Origin: Longispora sp047121295
GTDB taxonomy: Bacteria > Actinomycetota > Actinomycetes > Mycobacteriales > Micromonosporaceae
Assembly (NCBI RefSeq): GCF_047121295.1
Contig: NZ_CP139447.1
Span: 6,944,001-7,008,000, forward strand
Reading direction: 5' to 3'
DNA length: 64,000 nt
Under the pieces are notes generated by a model. The model was not told the origin of the DNA, did no database searches, and saw nothing but the letters and a program-made list of their open reading frames with translations. Made by a program: the position numbers and the translations under genes. This document shows positions 10,201-18,087 of the stretch, one piece after another; positions within the stretch are counted from its first letter, which is position 1; each line of letters begins with the position of its first letter.

Positions 10201-10305
10201 CGCGAACACGGCGAGCACCAGGACGACCACGGAGAGTCCTCGCCGGTACCGAATGCCCTGCAGCGTGACGGAACTGGCCACGAAATGTCCCCTCGGGAGC
10301 GTCAC
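7249..10305 (-). CDS. ABC transporter permease, FtsX/MacB type (first copy)
   Basis: A 1018-residue polytopic permease and the first gene of the three-gene ABC operon. Membrane segment 1 (LSVVVLVLAVFAAAAAVLVP) is followed by a long extracytoplasmic domain with cysteines (DVCAHIVIAAGTC). A middle membrane block contains the FtsX motif EERGPEIALAKLRGFGTGR. A second outer domain has the motif PGCTAGCRLVGLILQ, paralogous to one in the other permease. A last membrane block has RQYELVALRIAGLPAKTLR. The start is ATG 10305; GTG at the VASSV position a few codons later is possible. Both permeases share the layout and the conserved Cys pair, evidence of tandem duplication. Confidence 0.9.
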   Translation of the reverse strand: MTLPRGHFVASSVTLQGIRYRRGLSVVVLVLAVFAAAAAVLVPAYTRAAQDSVLRDGLSNAASWQTELWFDAPAQGGMDPGALHAKADQILADKDATGRHFGAGVDGSSEKIVIGPQHALALHVYRQDVCAHIVIAAGTCTDPARGGEILLGVKAAELVGAKVGQPFGYQVVVNGSTVERTGTVVGTYTPTDTLSSFWGRNNYFGGTGSEAADKLDAPVLTSNPAEVTAQDRRVTVEYPLKGDSVALSDAGRLASDIKDLARAGLPTGSLLPGMLDDIRAEQDALTASVPLVALPLLLLCLFVLYLAVASVTEERGPEIALAKLRGFGTGRTVRFGLGEALVLVTLATPLGLLLGLGFTWLAAGAILADGVIVELRWELLVAALIAVVAGMGTVWLASRRTLRTPALALLRRVPPRARFKAAVGEGIVVALTAVALYQVLAAGDRTSSLALLAAPLLALLAGLGVARGLAMWSRRRVGGALRAGRVPAMLASAQLGRRQSTVRLSMVLTVALSLLGFSTAIWGVADYNRVRVADAYAGAPTVYRVLATDPQVLLDGVAKADPTGSYAMAAVRVSQFYDGDNLTIVGVDPTRFANVALWPHGEPGTAQEVADKVAVDQSRAIMIKGPEFAAEVTVAKFDSAEPLQLAAWITTPGKGPREVQLGALRAGANTYRAAVPGCTAGCRLVGLILQRFPGRSAPYTVEMTVAKLLDGGQPIDAHLDSGGAWREVKPADSTSGTVTPGLTVSVKGSGSEDYRIRYADMPDRLPTVLAGATPDADRKGDEFTILALGANPQPFDVVQRAGLAPRVGEHGVLLDVRAEVWSAAVDTNLSASNSVSYEVWVAAGAPDTLRAALGAAGVQVVEVQSRDVRLERLGRAAPALALWLYLAAGVLAVLLAVGAVLLNAYIGVRARQYELVALRIAGLPAKTLRAGVRREYATLLGVPFVVGGVVGLLSAGLMVSAIPLVSAAKDAITPVYKLGPLELGTAGALTLLGFAGVVWLVLGLVRRADPALLRSGGQ

Positions 10306-10386
10306 TGGTGTCCCCGCACGCTACTGATCACGATGTCTATGGAAAGGCACCGAGAGGTTGCGGTTGCGTCTCAGCGGTGGGAACGG

Positions 10387-11754
10387 TCACATCTCGGCGG
10401 CGCGCGCCAGCCCCACGAGGGCCGCGTTGGCCTTGTCCGGGAACAGCGGCGGGGAGAAGTGGTAGCCCTGGGCCGCCGTGCAGCCCATCCCGATCAGGGT
10501 GGCCCGCTGCTCGGCGGTCTCCACCCCCTCGGCGACCACCCGCAGCCCGAGCGCCCGGCCCAGGTCCACAGTGGTCTTCACGATCGCCATCGCCTCGGGG
10601 GAATGCCCCATCTTCGACACGAAGGCCCGGTCGACCTTCACCTCGTCCACCTGGAACCGGGTCAGCAGGGTCAGCGACGAGTAGCCGGTGCCGAAGTCGT
10701 CGACCGCGATCCGCACCCCGAGCTTGCGCAGCCCGATCAGCACCTCCTCGATCACCGGCGACTCGTCCATCATCACGGTCTCGGTGATCTCCAGGACCAG
10801 CCGGTCGGCCGGCACCCCGTACCGGGCGAGGGCGGCGGCGACCATCTGCGGCAGCTCCGGCTCCAGCAGGTTGCGGGCCGACAGGTTCACCGCGACCGGC
10901 ATGATCAGCCCGTCGCGCGCCCAGTCGGAGACGATCCGCAGCGCCAGATCCAGGATGTACCGGGAGAACGGACCCACCAGGTCGCTGTGCTCGACCACCT
11001 CGATGAACGCGTCCGGCGCCAGCAGGCCGCGACTCGGGTGGTGCCAGCGGACCAGGGCCTCCGCGCCGATCGGGGCGCCCGTCGACAGCTCGACGGCCGG
11101 CTGCATCGCCAGGACCAGCTGGTCCTCGACCAGCAGCGCCTCGCGCAGCTCCGCCAGCAGGATCATCCGCTCCGAACCCACCGGACCCTTGCGGGCGCCG
11201 GTCGGGCCGCCCTGGTGCAACACGTCGATCAGTTCGCGCAGCCTGCGGTGGGCGGCCACGTTGAGCAGCGCCGCGCCCAGCGTCCCCGCGTACGCCGACA
11301 GGGCCAGGTCCTCGCGCTCCGACATCGGGCCCGGGGTGCGCAGCCACAGCCGCAGCTCCCCTATCCGGTGCCCGCCCACCCGGAGCGGACGCGCCACGCC
11401 CCGGCCGCGCGCGCCGGTCGGGCCGGACGCGTACACCCGCTCCGCGCCGTCGCCGGACCGGATCGCGATCTCCACCCGCTCGGGGGCGAACAGCCGACCC
11501 AGCCCGTGCAGCGCCGCGTCGACGACCTCGCGCTCGTCGAGCCGGAGCAGCCGGTGCGGGGCGGTGGCCAGCTCGCGCCAGATCCGGCGCTCCTCGAGGA
11601 TCCGCAGCCAGTACCGGTAGGCCTGGTAGCCGAGCCACAGGGCTGGGGCGGCGGCCAGCACCAGCCGCCACCAGGCCGGCCAGGCCGCGAGGGCCAGGCC
11701 GAGCACGGCGGCCGGTGCGGCGAAGCCGGTGAGCAACCAGCGACGACCCAACAC
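10387..11754 (-). CDS. Membrane-anchored EAL-domain cyclic di-GMP phosphodiesterase
   Basis: Two hydrophobic segments at the N-terminus (WLLTGFAAPAAVLGLALAAW and a second) precede a GAF-like region and an EAL domain. All recognisable catalytic elements are present: GAEALVRW, NLSARNL, LEITET, DDFGTGYSS, KVDRAFV, EGVE and QGYHFSPP. The protein should therefore hydrolyse c-di-GMP to pGpG. No GGDEF domain is attached. I prefer GTG 11754, which has a strong GAGGGG site just upstream and starts at the membrane segment; an ATG at 11823 would add 23 unlikely residues with no good ribosome site. It probably adjusts c-di-GMP, which controls development in many actinomycetes. It is monocistronic and ends near the ABC operon promoter. 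Confidence 0.9.
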   Translation of the reverse strand: MLGRRWLLTGFAAPAAVLGLALAAWPAWWRLVLAAAPALWLGYQAYRYWLRILEERRIWRELATAPHRLLRLDEREVVDAALHGLGRLFAPERVEIAIRSGDGAERVYASGPTGARGRGVARPLRVGGHRIGELRLWLRTPGPMSEREDLALSAYAGTLGAALLNVAAHRRLRELIDVLHQGGPTGARKGPVGSERMILLAELREALLVEDQLVLAMQPAVELSTGAPIGAEALVRWHHPSRGLLAPDAFIEVVEHSDLVGPFSRYILDLALRIVSDWARDGLIMPVAVNLSARNLLEPELPQMVAAALARYGVPADRLVLEITETVMMDESPVIEEVLIGLRKLGVRIAVDDFGTGYSSLTLLTRFQVDEVKVDRAFVSKMGHSPEAMAIVKTTVDLGRALGLRVVAEGVETAEQRATLIGMGCTAAQGYHFSPPLFPDKANAALVGLARAAEM

Positions 11755-11899
11755 CCAACCCCCCTCGCACAGCGAGCAGGGGACGCCCGGTGGCGGCCCC
11801 CTGAAGGCAAGGTTATGGGACATACCCAGGCCGCAACAGCCCTAAATGTGCGCTAGGTGCTCTACAACCGGTAGTCGAGAATTTCAAAAGCCGCGAAAA

Positions 11900-12085
11900 C
11901 TACCGAGCGTTATCGTGCGGGCTCGGGGGAAAACGGTCGGGAAGCTTGCGGAGGTGGCGATTCATGCTCCGGTACAGGAAAAAGGTCGCCACGCCCAGCA
12001 ACACGATGAGCAGCAACGCGAGCGGACCGGCGAGACCGGGCCCCCGGGTGTCGCCGAAATTGTTGTCCGCGAGGAACTGAAGCAT
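11900..12085 (-). CDS. Small single-pass membrane protein downstream of mca
   Basis: A 61-residue protein. After MLQFLADNNFGDTRGPGLAG comes one transmembrane helix (PLALLLIVLLGVATFFLYRS) and a basic cytoplasmic tail rich in Arg, Lys and Pro. The chosen ATG at 12085 lies four bases after the mca stop, with AGAGG just upstream; an earlier ATG at 12115 would overlap mca. The tight spacing implies co-translation with mca. A small membrane protein in the same position next to mca exists in M. tuberculosis, to my recollection, so the pairing is probably conserved. The function is unknown; a role in membrane recruitment of mycothiol conjugate processing is only a guess. Confidence 0.8.
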   Translation of the reverse strand: MLQFLADNNFGDTRGPGLAGPLALLLIVLLGVATFFLYRSMNRHLRKLPDRFPPSPHDNAR

Positions 12086-12089
12086 GCCT

Positions 12090-12974
12090 CTACCGTACGC
12101 CAGCGAAGAGGTCACTCTCCGGCAGCGTCGTCGGAACGTTCGCCCGGACCAACTGGAAGTCCTCCGTGGGCCAGATCTTCAACTGGATCTCCATCGGGAT
12201 ACCGAACCAGAAGCCCTCCGGGTCCACCTGGGTCGCGTGCGCCCGCAGCGCGTCGTCGCGGACCCCGAAGAACTCGCCGGCGTCGACCGACGTGGTGACC
12301 CGGTCGCCCTTGTCCTTCATCCACGCGCGGCCGCTGTCGATCCAGTCCGCGAAGGGCGACTCAAGGCCCTCGGCGAGCATCGCCTCGTGCAGCGCGAGCA
12401 GCCGCTTCTTGAAGAAGCCCATGTTGTAGTAGAGCTTCGCCGGGGTCCACGGCTCGCCGGCCTCCGGGTAGCGCTCCGGGTCGCCGGCCGCGTCGAAGGC
12501 CACCATCGAGATCTTGTGGGTCATGATGTGGTCCGGGTGCGGGTAGCCGCCGTCCTCGTCGTACGTCGTCACGACGTGCGGGCGGAACTCCCGGATCAGC
12601 TTGACCAGGCGCTCGGCGGCCACCTCGGGGTCCACCAGGCCGAAGCTGTCGTCGGGAAGCGCCGGCCGGTCCTCCGCCGCCGCCTCCAGGTACCCGTCGG
12701 GCAGGCCGGAGTCGACGAAGCCGAGCCATTCCTGGCGGATGCCCAGGATCTCGCGGGCGGCGTCCATCTCGGCCCGGCGGATCTCGGTGATGTTCTCCCA
12801 GACCTCGGGCCGGTCCAGCTTCGGGTTGAGCACGCTGCCGCGCTCGCCACCGGTACAGGTGACAACGAGGACGTCCACGCCCTCTTTCACATATTTCGCC
12901 ATGACGGCGGCACCCTTGCTCGACTCGTCGTCGGGGTGTGCGTGTACCGCCATCATTCGGAGCCGCTCGGCCAC
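12090..12974 (-). CDS. mca: Mycothiol S-conjugate amidase Mca
   Basis: A 294-residue zinc amidase of the LmbE/MshB family. Mca cleaves mycothiol S-conjugates to a mercapturic acid, which is exported, and glucosaminyl-inositol, which is recycled. The zinc motif AHPDDE lies at residues 12-17 (His13, Asp16), and the third ligand is expected in YPHPDH (His149). The context TYDEDGGYPHPDHIMTHKIS and the TCTGGERGS loop fit Mca rather than MshB. The ATG start at 12974 follows a GAGGAGTGTCAC ribosome-site region. It forms an operon with the small membrane protein at 11900 and is divergent from the DUF4307 gene, the same arrangement as in mycobacteria. It is the clearest marker that the host makes mycothiol. 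Confidence 0.96.
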   Translation of the reverse strand: MAERLRMMAVHAHPDDESSKGAAVMAKYVKEGVDVLVVTCTGGERGSVLNPKLDRPEVWENITEIRRAEMDAAREILGIRQEWLGFVDSGLPDGYLEAAAEDRPALPDDSFGLVDPEVAAERLVKLIREFRPHVVTTYDEDGGYPHPDHIMTHKISMVAFDAAGDPERYPEAGEPWTPAKLYYNMGFFKKRLLALHEAMLAEGLESPFADWIDSGRAWMKDKGDRVTTSVDAGEFFGVRDDALRAHATQVDPEGFWFGIPMEIQLKIWPTEDFQLVRANVPTTLPESDLFAGVR

Positions 12975-13053
12975 CGTGACACTCCTCGTTCGGGTCCGGG
13001 ATAATCGAATTCTTGCTGATGCCTATGACAAGAACACCGGAGCCCGACCGATC

Positions 13054-13464
13054 GTGACCGAGACCCACGCCACAATTTTCCCACCGGACCGCTACGGCCG
13101 GCGGCGACAGCCACGTCGTGCGCGACGATGGCTACCCTTCGTGTTGGCCGCGGTCCTCGGACTGGGCGTAACGGGCATCGCGGTCAAGCTCTACCTGGCG
13201 TACGGCGTGACGGACTACGCGGTGAATCTCACCTCGTACCGTGACATCACGGACAATCAGGTTGTGCTCCAGTTCACGGTCACGAAGCCGGAGAAGTCCC
13301 CGGCCGTGTGCGTGGTCCGGGCCCGGAACCGGGCCGGAGCCGAGGTCGGCCGGGCCGAGGTCGTCGTCCCCGAACTCCGCAGCCGGGTGGACGTCAGTTA
13401 CACACTGTCAACTACCGGGCTCCCCGTGAGCGGCGAGACCGTAGGTTGCCGGGCCCAGCGCTGA
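13054..13464 (+). CDS. DUF4307 membrane-anchored protein
   Basis: A 136-residue protein. A basic N-terminus (PPDRYGRRRQPRRARRW) precedes one transmembrane helix (LPFVLAAVLGLGVTGIAVKL). An outer beta-rich domain follows, with the DUF4307 features VVLQFTVTKPEKSPAVCVV and a second Cys near the C-terminus, which may pair with the first. The GTG at 13054 is chosen as the first in-frame start that gives the family length; the long upstream extension would run through the mca gene on the other strand. It sits between mca and greA, divergent from the first and co-directional with the second, the order also known from mycobacteria. The function of DUF4307 is unknown. Confidence 0.88.
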   Translation: MTETHATIFPPDRYGRRRQPRRARRWLPFVLAAVLGLGVTGIAVKLYLAYGVTDYAVNLTSYRDITDNQVVLQFTVTKPEKSPAVCVVRARNRAGAEVGRAEVVVPELRSRVDVSYTLSTTGLPVSGETVGCRAQR

Positions 13465-13519
13465 TATTCTCGTAGTTTCGCTTTTCTTAACCCTTGACCC
13501 CACGTCTGAAGGAGTCGCC

Positions 13520-14014
13520 GTGCCCAACACCGACAGCAAGGCCGCGTGGCTGTCCCAGGACGCGTACGACCGCCTGCAGGCCGAGCTCGACAAGGCGATC
13601 GCCGACCGGCCCGCCGTGGCGGCGGAGATCAACGCCCGCCGCGAGGAGGGCGACCTCAAGGAGAACGGCGGCTACCACGCCGCCCGCGAGGAGCAGGGCA
13701 AGGCGGAGGCCCGCATCCGCTACCTGCAGGAGTTCCTGCGCACCGCCCGGGTCGGCGAGGCCCCGTCGAGCACGGTCGTGTCCCCCGGCATGGTCGTCAC
13801 CATCCAGTTCGACGACGACCCGGACGACACCGAGACCTTCCTGCTCGGCTCCCGGGAGATCGCCGCGACCACGGACTACACGGTGTACAGCCCGGAGTCG
13901 GCGCTCGGCACGGCCATCCTCGGCTCCGAGGCCGGCAAGACCGTGACCTACGCCGCCCCGACCGGCGCGCAGATCACGGTGACCGTGGTCAAGTTCGAGC
14001 CGTTCTCCGGCTGA
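13520..14014 (+). CDS. greA: Transcription elongation factor GreA
   Basis: A 164-residue protein with the two GreA domains. The N-terminal coiled coil (about residues 10-80) carries the acidic tip REEGDLKENGGYHAAREEQG, which enters the RNA polymerase secondary channel and stimulates cleavage of backtracked RNA. The C-terminal FKBP-like domain follows (VVTIQFDDD through TVVKFEPFSG). The GTG start at 13520 has GAAGGAG upstream. Key acidic residues (D, E of GDLKEN) are present, so it should be active. It follows DUF4307 by about 55 bases with a T-rich stretch between, so it may have its own promoter. A hairpin downstream separates it from the M48 genes. Confidence 0.96.
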   Translation: MPNTDSKAAWLSQDAYDRLQAELDKAIADRPAVAAEINARREEGDLKENGGYHAAREEQGKAEARIRYLQEFLRTARVGEAPSSTVVSPGMVVTIQFDDDPDDTETFLLGSREIAATTDYTVYSPESALGTAILGSEAGKTVTYAAPTGAQITVTVVKFEPFSG

Positions 14015-14032
14015 TCCCCACCGGGCCGTTCC

Positions 14033-14061
14033 CCGGAGGCCCGCCGTCGGCTGGCCTCCGG
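14033..14061. terminator. Hairpin between greA and the M48 gene
   Basis: Inverted repeat CCGGAGGCC / GGCCTCCGG with an 11-base loop, between the convergent stops of greA (14014) and the M48 gene (14076). No T-tract. Confidence 0.55.
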
Positions 14062-14075
14062 TCCCCGGGCCCGGT

Positions 14076-15322
14076 TCAGTGCTCCACCCAGCCGATGTCG
14101 CGGGCCTTGCGACGGTAGTACCCGGCGAGTTCCTGGTCGATCCGGTCCGACTCCGCCTCCGACAGCGCCACCCGGGGCTCCAGCCACGGCCGCGACTCGA
14201 CCAGCCGGGCGCGCAGCCCGGCCGGCGGGTGGCTGGCCAGGATCGACGTCTGGGTGCGGATGCTCAACTGGCGGAATCTCGGCAGTCGCGGCCGCATCGA
14301 CGCGCGCGCCTCGTCGGCTGCGGCCCGCCAGGCCCGGGGCTCGACCCCGTTGCGGGCCGCCCGCCGGACCACCACCTCCAGGCCGACCATGCTGGCCAGG
14401 GCGTCGGTCAGGTCCCGGGCGGCCGAGCTGCCGGCGACGAGGACGGCGAGTTCGTCGGCGTGGTACTCGGCCCGCTGCGTCCTGCGCATGCCCACCATCA
14501 CCATGCCGATGTGCACGAGCAGCAGGCCCCGGCTGACCAGCCACATCACTGGCCGGGCGATGAAGTCCACGACCATGCTGAAGAAGCCGTAGAAGTCGCG
14601 CGGCCCCATCCTGGTCAGGCTCGCCAGGTTCCCGAAGGTGGTCAGCGCCGGAAAGGTCAGCAGCCCGGTGCGCGGATCGCCGTTCACGAAGTGGCCGAGC
14701 TCGTGGCCGAGGAGCGCCACCCGCTGCTGGGGCGGGAGGGCCGCCCACAGCGGCAGCCCGAGGCACAGGACGCGGCGACGGCGGAGCCCGTACGTCCCGG
14801 CGCGTGCGTTGAAGTCGGTGTCGACCCCGATCGTGTCCGGCACCGGCGCGTCGGCGGCGGCGGCGACCCGCTCGACCAGCGCGAACAGGGTCGGCGCCTG
14901 GGCACGGTCCAGCGGCTCGATGTCGTCCGGCCGGGGAACCTGGGTAGCAGCACCCAGACCACGCCGACGGCCACCAGGGCCACCGGCACGCTCACGATCG
15001 ACGGATGCTCGATGACGAGCCGGCCCGCCACGGCCAGCAGCGCGAGCATCCCCGCGACCAGCAGCACCGACACCGCGATCAGGAAGACGCCGGGGAACCC
15101 GAGGACCGGCCTGCCGATCGGGCGGCCGAAGAACTCCGTGAGCTGGGCCTTGTTGAGCCGGAAGGCGGCCCGGTAGAGCAGTCGGTCGATCCAGTCGACG
15201 CCGATCACGCCGTGGTCGGTGGGCTCGTCGATGCCCCACTCGCAGCTCGGGCACCAGGGTTCGCCGGTGTCGGCCGAGGTCACAGGGGTGTGGCAGTGGG
15301 GGCATGCGGTTGCGAGGGACAC
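14076..15322 (-). pseudogene. M48 family metalloprotease, interrupted by a -1 frameshift
   Basis: Two overlapping frames together match the intact paralogue at 15374. The N-terminal part (zinc ribbon ACPHCHTPVT and PWCPSCEWG, two membrane segments up to VVWVLLPRFPG) is in one frame. The protease part is in the next frame, beginning around RPDDIEPLDRAQAPTLF and containing the HExxH site LLGHELGHFVNGD and the third-ligand region AEYHADELAV. Adding one base to the GGGG run at 14933-14936 (CCCC on the coding strand) restores one continuous protein of about 415 residues that aligns with the paralogue. No canonical slippery heptamer is seen. It is either a recent mutation, a sequencing error, or less likely a programmed shift. 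The start is GTG 15322, as in the paralogue. Confidence 0.8.
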
Positions 15323-15325
15323 GAT

Positions 15326-15340
15326 CGGGCATCCTGCCCG
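15326..15340 (-). promoter_or_regulatory. Hairpin enclosing the Shine-Dalgarno of the first M48 gene
   Basis: On the coding strand CGGGCA-GGA-TGCCCG forms a 6-bp stem with the GGA of the ribosome site in the loop, ending three bases before the GTG start. The same sequence precedes the paralogue at 16634. Confidence 0.5.
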
Positions 15341-15373
15341 GCGGCCGGAGAGCACGTCAACCGGGTTCCCCCG

Positions 15374-16630
15374 TCAGGGCGGCGGGGCCCCGATGTCAGG
15401 CGCGTACCGCCGGTAGAAGTCGGCCAGTTCGGCGTCGATCCGGTCCGACTCCTCCTGGGTCAGGACCACCACGGGTTCCCGCCACGGCCGGGCCTCGATC
15501 GCCCGGGCCCGCAGGCCGGTCGGCGGGTGGTCGGCCAGGATCGAGGTCCCCGTCCTGATGGAGAACTGCCGGAGCCAGGGCAGCGCGGGGCCGATCTGTT
15601 CGCGGGCCTCGTCCGCGGCGGCCCGCCAGTCCTGGGGGTCGACCGAGTCGCGGGCCGCCCGCCGCACCGCCTCGTCGAGATCCCCGACGCCGGCCAACGA
15701 GTCGAGGAAGTCCCGGGTCGCCGCGCTCCCGGCGATCCGGACCGCGAGGTCGTCCGAGTGGTACTCGGCGAGCAGCGCCCGGCGGACGCCCTGCAGCCAC
15801 AGGCACACGTGGATGCCGAGCAGCACCCGGCTGACCAGGATCCTGACCGGCCGGACCAGCAGGTCGACCACCACCAGGCGGAGCAGGCCGCCCGGGCGCC
15901 GGGGCCACGGCGCGGCCAGCACCGACAGGTTCCGGAACGTGGTGAGCGCCGGCAGGGTCAGCACGCTGGACCGGGCGTCGCCCCGGATCAGGTGCCCCAT
16001 CTCGTGGCCGATGACCGCCACCCGTTGCTGGGCGGGCAGGGCCGCCCACATCACCAGTCCGAGGTAGAGGCCGCGCCGACGGCTGAATCCGGAGAACCAG
16101 GCCGAGGCGGTGAAGTGCCGGCCGATGCCCAGGTGGTCCGGCGCGGGGACCCCGGCGGCGGCGGCGATCCGCTCCACCAGCGCGAACAGGGTCGGCGCCG
16201 TCGCCGGGTCCACCCGCTCGAACTCGGTGGTGAGATCCGGGTACCGGGGCGCCAGCAGCCAGGCGAGGACGACCAGGCCCAGCGCCGCGAGCGCGTTGGG
16301 GACGGACAGGCGGGTGAGGACCAGCCACCCCGCCAGGGCCAGGGACCCGAGCGTCGCGAGCAGCAGCCCGGCGGACACCACCACGAGGATCGCGCCCGGC
16401 ACCCCGAACCCGGGTCGGGTGACCTCCCTGCCGGCGTACTTCTGGAACTGGCGACGGTCGCGGCGGTACGCGGCCCGGAACAGCAGGCGGTCCAGCCAGC
16501 CGACCCCCGTCACCTCACACTCGAACGGGCGGTCGAGGCCCCAGTCGCACTTCGGGCACCAGGGGGCTCCGCCGGTGAGCGACAGGGTCAGCTCGGTCTC
16601 ACAGTCGGGGCAGACGGTTTCGACAGACAC
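15374..16630 (-). CDS. M48 family metalloprotease with N-terminal zinc ribbon
   Basis: A 418-residue intact paralogue of the frameshifted gene beside it. The N-terminal rubredoxin-like ribbon has CPDC and CPKC pairs. Two hydrophobic segments follow (GAILVVVSAGLLLATLGSLA and ALGLVVLAWLLAP). The M48 domain has HExxH in VIGHEMGHLIRGD and the downstream Glu region AEYHSDDLAV. A conserved SIRTGTSILADHPPTGLRAR motif near the end is also in the paralogue. M48 proteases of the HtpX/Ste24 type cleave membrane or misfolded membrane proteins; here the zinc ribbon faces the cytoplasm or membrane surface. The GTG start has a GGCAGGAT site inside a small hairpin. The substrate is unknown. Confidence 0.9.
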   Translation of the reverse strand: MSVETVCPDCETELTLSLTGGAPWCPKCDWGLDRPFECEVTGVGWLDRLLFRAAYRRDRRQFQKYAGREVTRPGFGVPGAILVVVSAGLLLATLGSLALAGWLVLTRLSVPNALAALGLVVLAWLLAPRYPDLTTEFERVDPATAPTLFALVERIAAAAGVPAPDHLGIGRHFTASAWFSGFSRRRGLYLGLVMWAALPAQQRVAVIGHEMGHLIRGDARSSVLTLPALTTFRNLSVLAAPWPRRPGGLLRLVVVDLLVRPVRILVSRVLLGIHVCLWLQGVRRALLAEYHSDDLAVRIAGSAATRDFLDSLAGVGDLDEAVRRAARDSVDPQDWRAAADEAREQIGPALPWLRQFSIRTGTSILADHPPTGLRARAIEARPWREPVVVLTQEESDRIDAELADFYRRYAPDIGAPPP

Positions 16631-16633
16631 AAT

Positions 16634-16648
16634 CGGGCATCCTGCCCG
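16634..16648 (-). promoter_or_regulatory. Hairpin enclosing the Shine-Dalgarno of the second M48 gene
   Basis: Identical 15 bases to the site at 15326: CGGGCA-GGA-TGCCCG, three bases upstream of the GTG start. Conservation between paralogues whose coding sequences have diverged suggests function, perhaps translational control. Confidence 0.5.
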
Positions 16649-16691
16649 GCGTTCCGACCGTCCGTCAAGGACTGTCTACATTCGATAGACG

Positions 16692-17903
16692 TCAGTCGAA
16701 TGTTACCGTGTGGCCCGCCGCGCGCAGCGCCGCGACCATCCGCTCCGCGTGGTCCTTGCCCCGGGTCTCCACCGAGAACGCGACCACGACCTCGCCCAAC
16801 GGCAGCCGCGCGTCGTACCGTTCGTGCGCCACGTCCAGCACGTTGGCCCCGTTCTCCGCGATCAGGGCGAGCAGCCGGACCAGCTGGCCGGGCCGGTCGG
16901 CGCACCGGACGGTGAACCGCTGGTAGCGGCCGGCGGCGGCGAGGCCGTGTTCGAGCACCCTGAGCAGGAGCAGCGGGTCGATGTTGCCGCCGGAGAGCAC
17001 GGCGACGGCCGGCGTCTCCACCGCGACGACCTCGGCCATCAGGGCGGCCACCCCGACGGCGCCGGCCGGCTCGGCGAGGAGCTTGTTGCGTTCGAGGAGG
17101 GCGAGGAGCGCGCGGGAGATGTCCTCGTCGGTGACCGTGACGACGTCGTCGACGATCTTCGCGATGTGCTCGAAGGTGAGCACGCCGGGGATGCTCACCC
17201 GGATGCCGTCGGCGATCGTGGACGTCTCGGACAGCCGGACCGGGTGCCCGGCCAGCAGCGACGGCGGCACGGCCGCAGCGCCCTCCGCCTGTACCCCGAT
17301 GATCCGGATGTCGGGCCGCAGCGCCTTGGCCGCGACCGCGAGGCCGGAGATCAGCCCGCCGCCGCCGATCCCCGCGATGATTGTCTTCACGTCCGGGCAC
17401 TGTTCCAGGATCTCCAGCGCCACGGTGCCCTGGCCGGCGATCACGTCGGGGTGGTCGAAGGGGTGGATGAACACCGCGCCGGTCCGCTCCGCGAACTCCT
17501 GCGCCGCGACCAGGGCCTCTTCGACGGTGGCGCCGACGAGTTCGACGTCGGCCCCGTACCCCCGGGTGGCGACGATCTTCGGCAGCGGCGCGCCGGTGGG
17601 CATGAAGACGGTCGACCGGGCACCCAGCGAGGTGGCCGCGAGCGCCACCCCCTGCGCGTGGTTGCCGGCGCTGGCCGCGACGACGCCCCGTGCCCGCTCC
17701 GCGTCGGACAACCGGGCGATCCGAACATAAGCCCCGCGCACCTTGTACGCGCCGGCCCGTTGCAGGTTCTCGCACTTCAGCCACACCGGGCCGCCGAGTT
17801 GCGCGGACAGCGTGCGCGAGGGCTCCATCGGCGTCTCGCGGACCACGCCCGAGAGCAGCTCCCGGGCGGCGCGGACGTCGTCGAGCGTGACCAGTGCCGT
17901 CAT
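16692..17903 (-). CDS. ilvA: Threonine ammonia-lyase (threonine dehydratase) with ACT domain
   Basis: A 403-residue PLP enzyme that deaminates threonine to 2-oxobutanoate, the entry to isoleucine synthesis, or serves threonine catabolism. The Schiff-base lysine is K54 in GAYKVRGAYV; SAGNHAQGVA binds the cofactor phosphate region, and the glycine-rich GIGGGGLISGLAVA is present. A C-terminal ACT-like domain (about residues 325-403, RYQRFTVRCADRPGQLVRLL) suggests allosteric control. The start is ATG 17903 (MTALVTLDDV); an upstream extension has no family resemblance. It is the short single-ACT form common in actinobacteria. Transcribed alone. Confidence 0.94.
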   Translation of the reverse strand: MTALVTLDDVRAARELLSGVVRETPMEPSRTLSAQLGGPVWLKCENLQRAGAYKVRGAYVRIARLSDAERARGVVAASAGNHAQGVALAATSLGARSTVFMPTGAPLPKIVATRGYGADVELVGATVEEALVAAQEFAERTGAVFIHPFDHPDVIAGQGTVALEILEQCPDVKTIIAGIGGGGLISGLAVAAKALRPDIRIIGVQAEGAAAVPPSLLAGHPVRLSETSTIADGIRVSIPGVLTFEHIAKIVDDVVTVTDEDISRALLALLERNKLLAEPAGAVGVAALMAEVVAVETPAVAVLSGGNIDPLLLLRVLEHGLAAAGRYQRFTVRCADRPGQLVRLLALIAENGANVLDVAHERYDARLPLGEVVVAFSVETRGKDHAERMVAALRAAGHTVTFD

Positions 17904-18087
17904 GCCCAGATCGTGCCACCTGCCCTGACCTGGGCTTCGTCCGGGCGGGCGGGTCGGACGCGCAGGTTGAGAACAATGTGAGACCCGGTAGCGCCGCCCA
18001 GGTGGAATCGTCGTTCCTGCCCCGCTCCGGCGATGACGGACGGGGCGTTTGTCCGCACATGCCTGTTCGGATCGAAGGAGTTCATAG

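Noticed and set aside
4160..11856. Long plus-strand frames (about 1144 and 1326 codons) over the ABC and EAL genes
   Set aside because: They are antisense frames in GC-rich coding DNA: Gly/Arg/His/Pro-rich, no domain motifs, while the minus strand gives clear permeases and an EAL domain.
14920..14950. Programmed frameshift in the first M48 gene
   Set aside because: No X-XXY-YYZ slippery heptamer or downstream structure is evident; a one-base error or mutation in GGGG is simpler.
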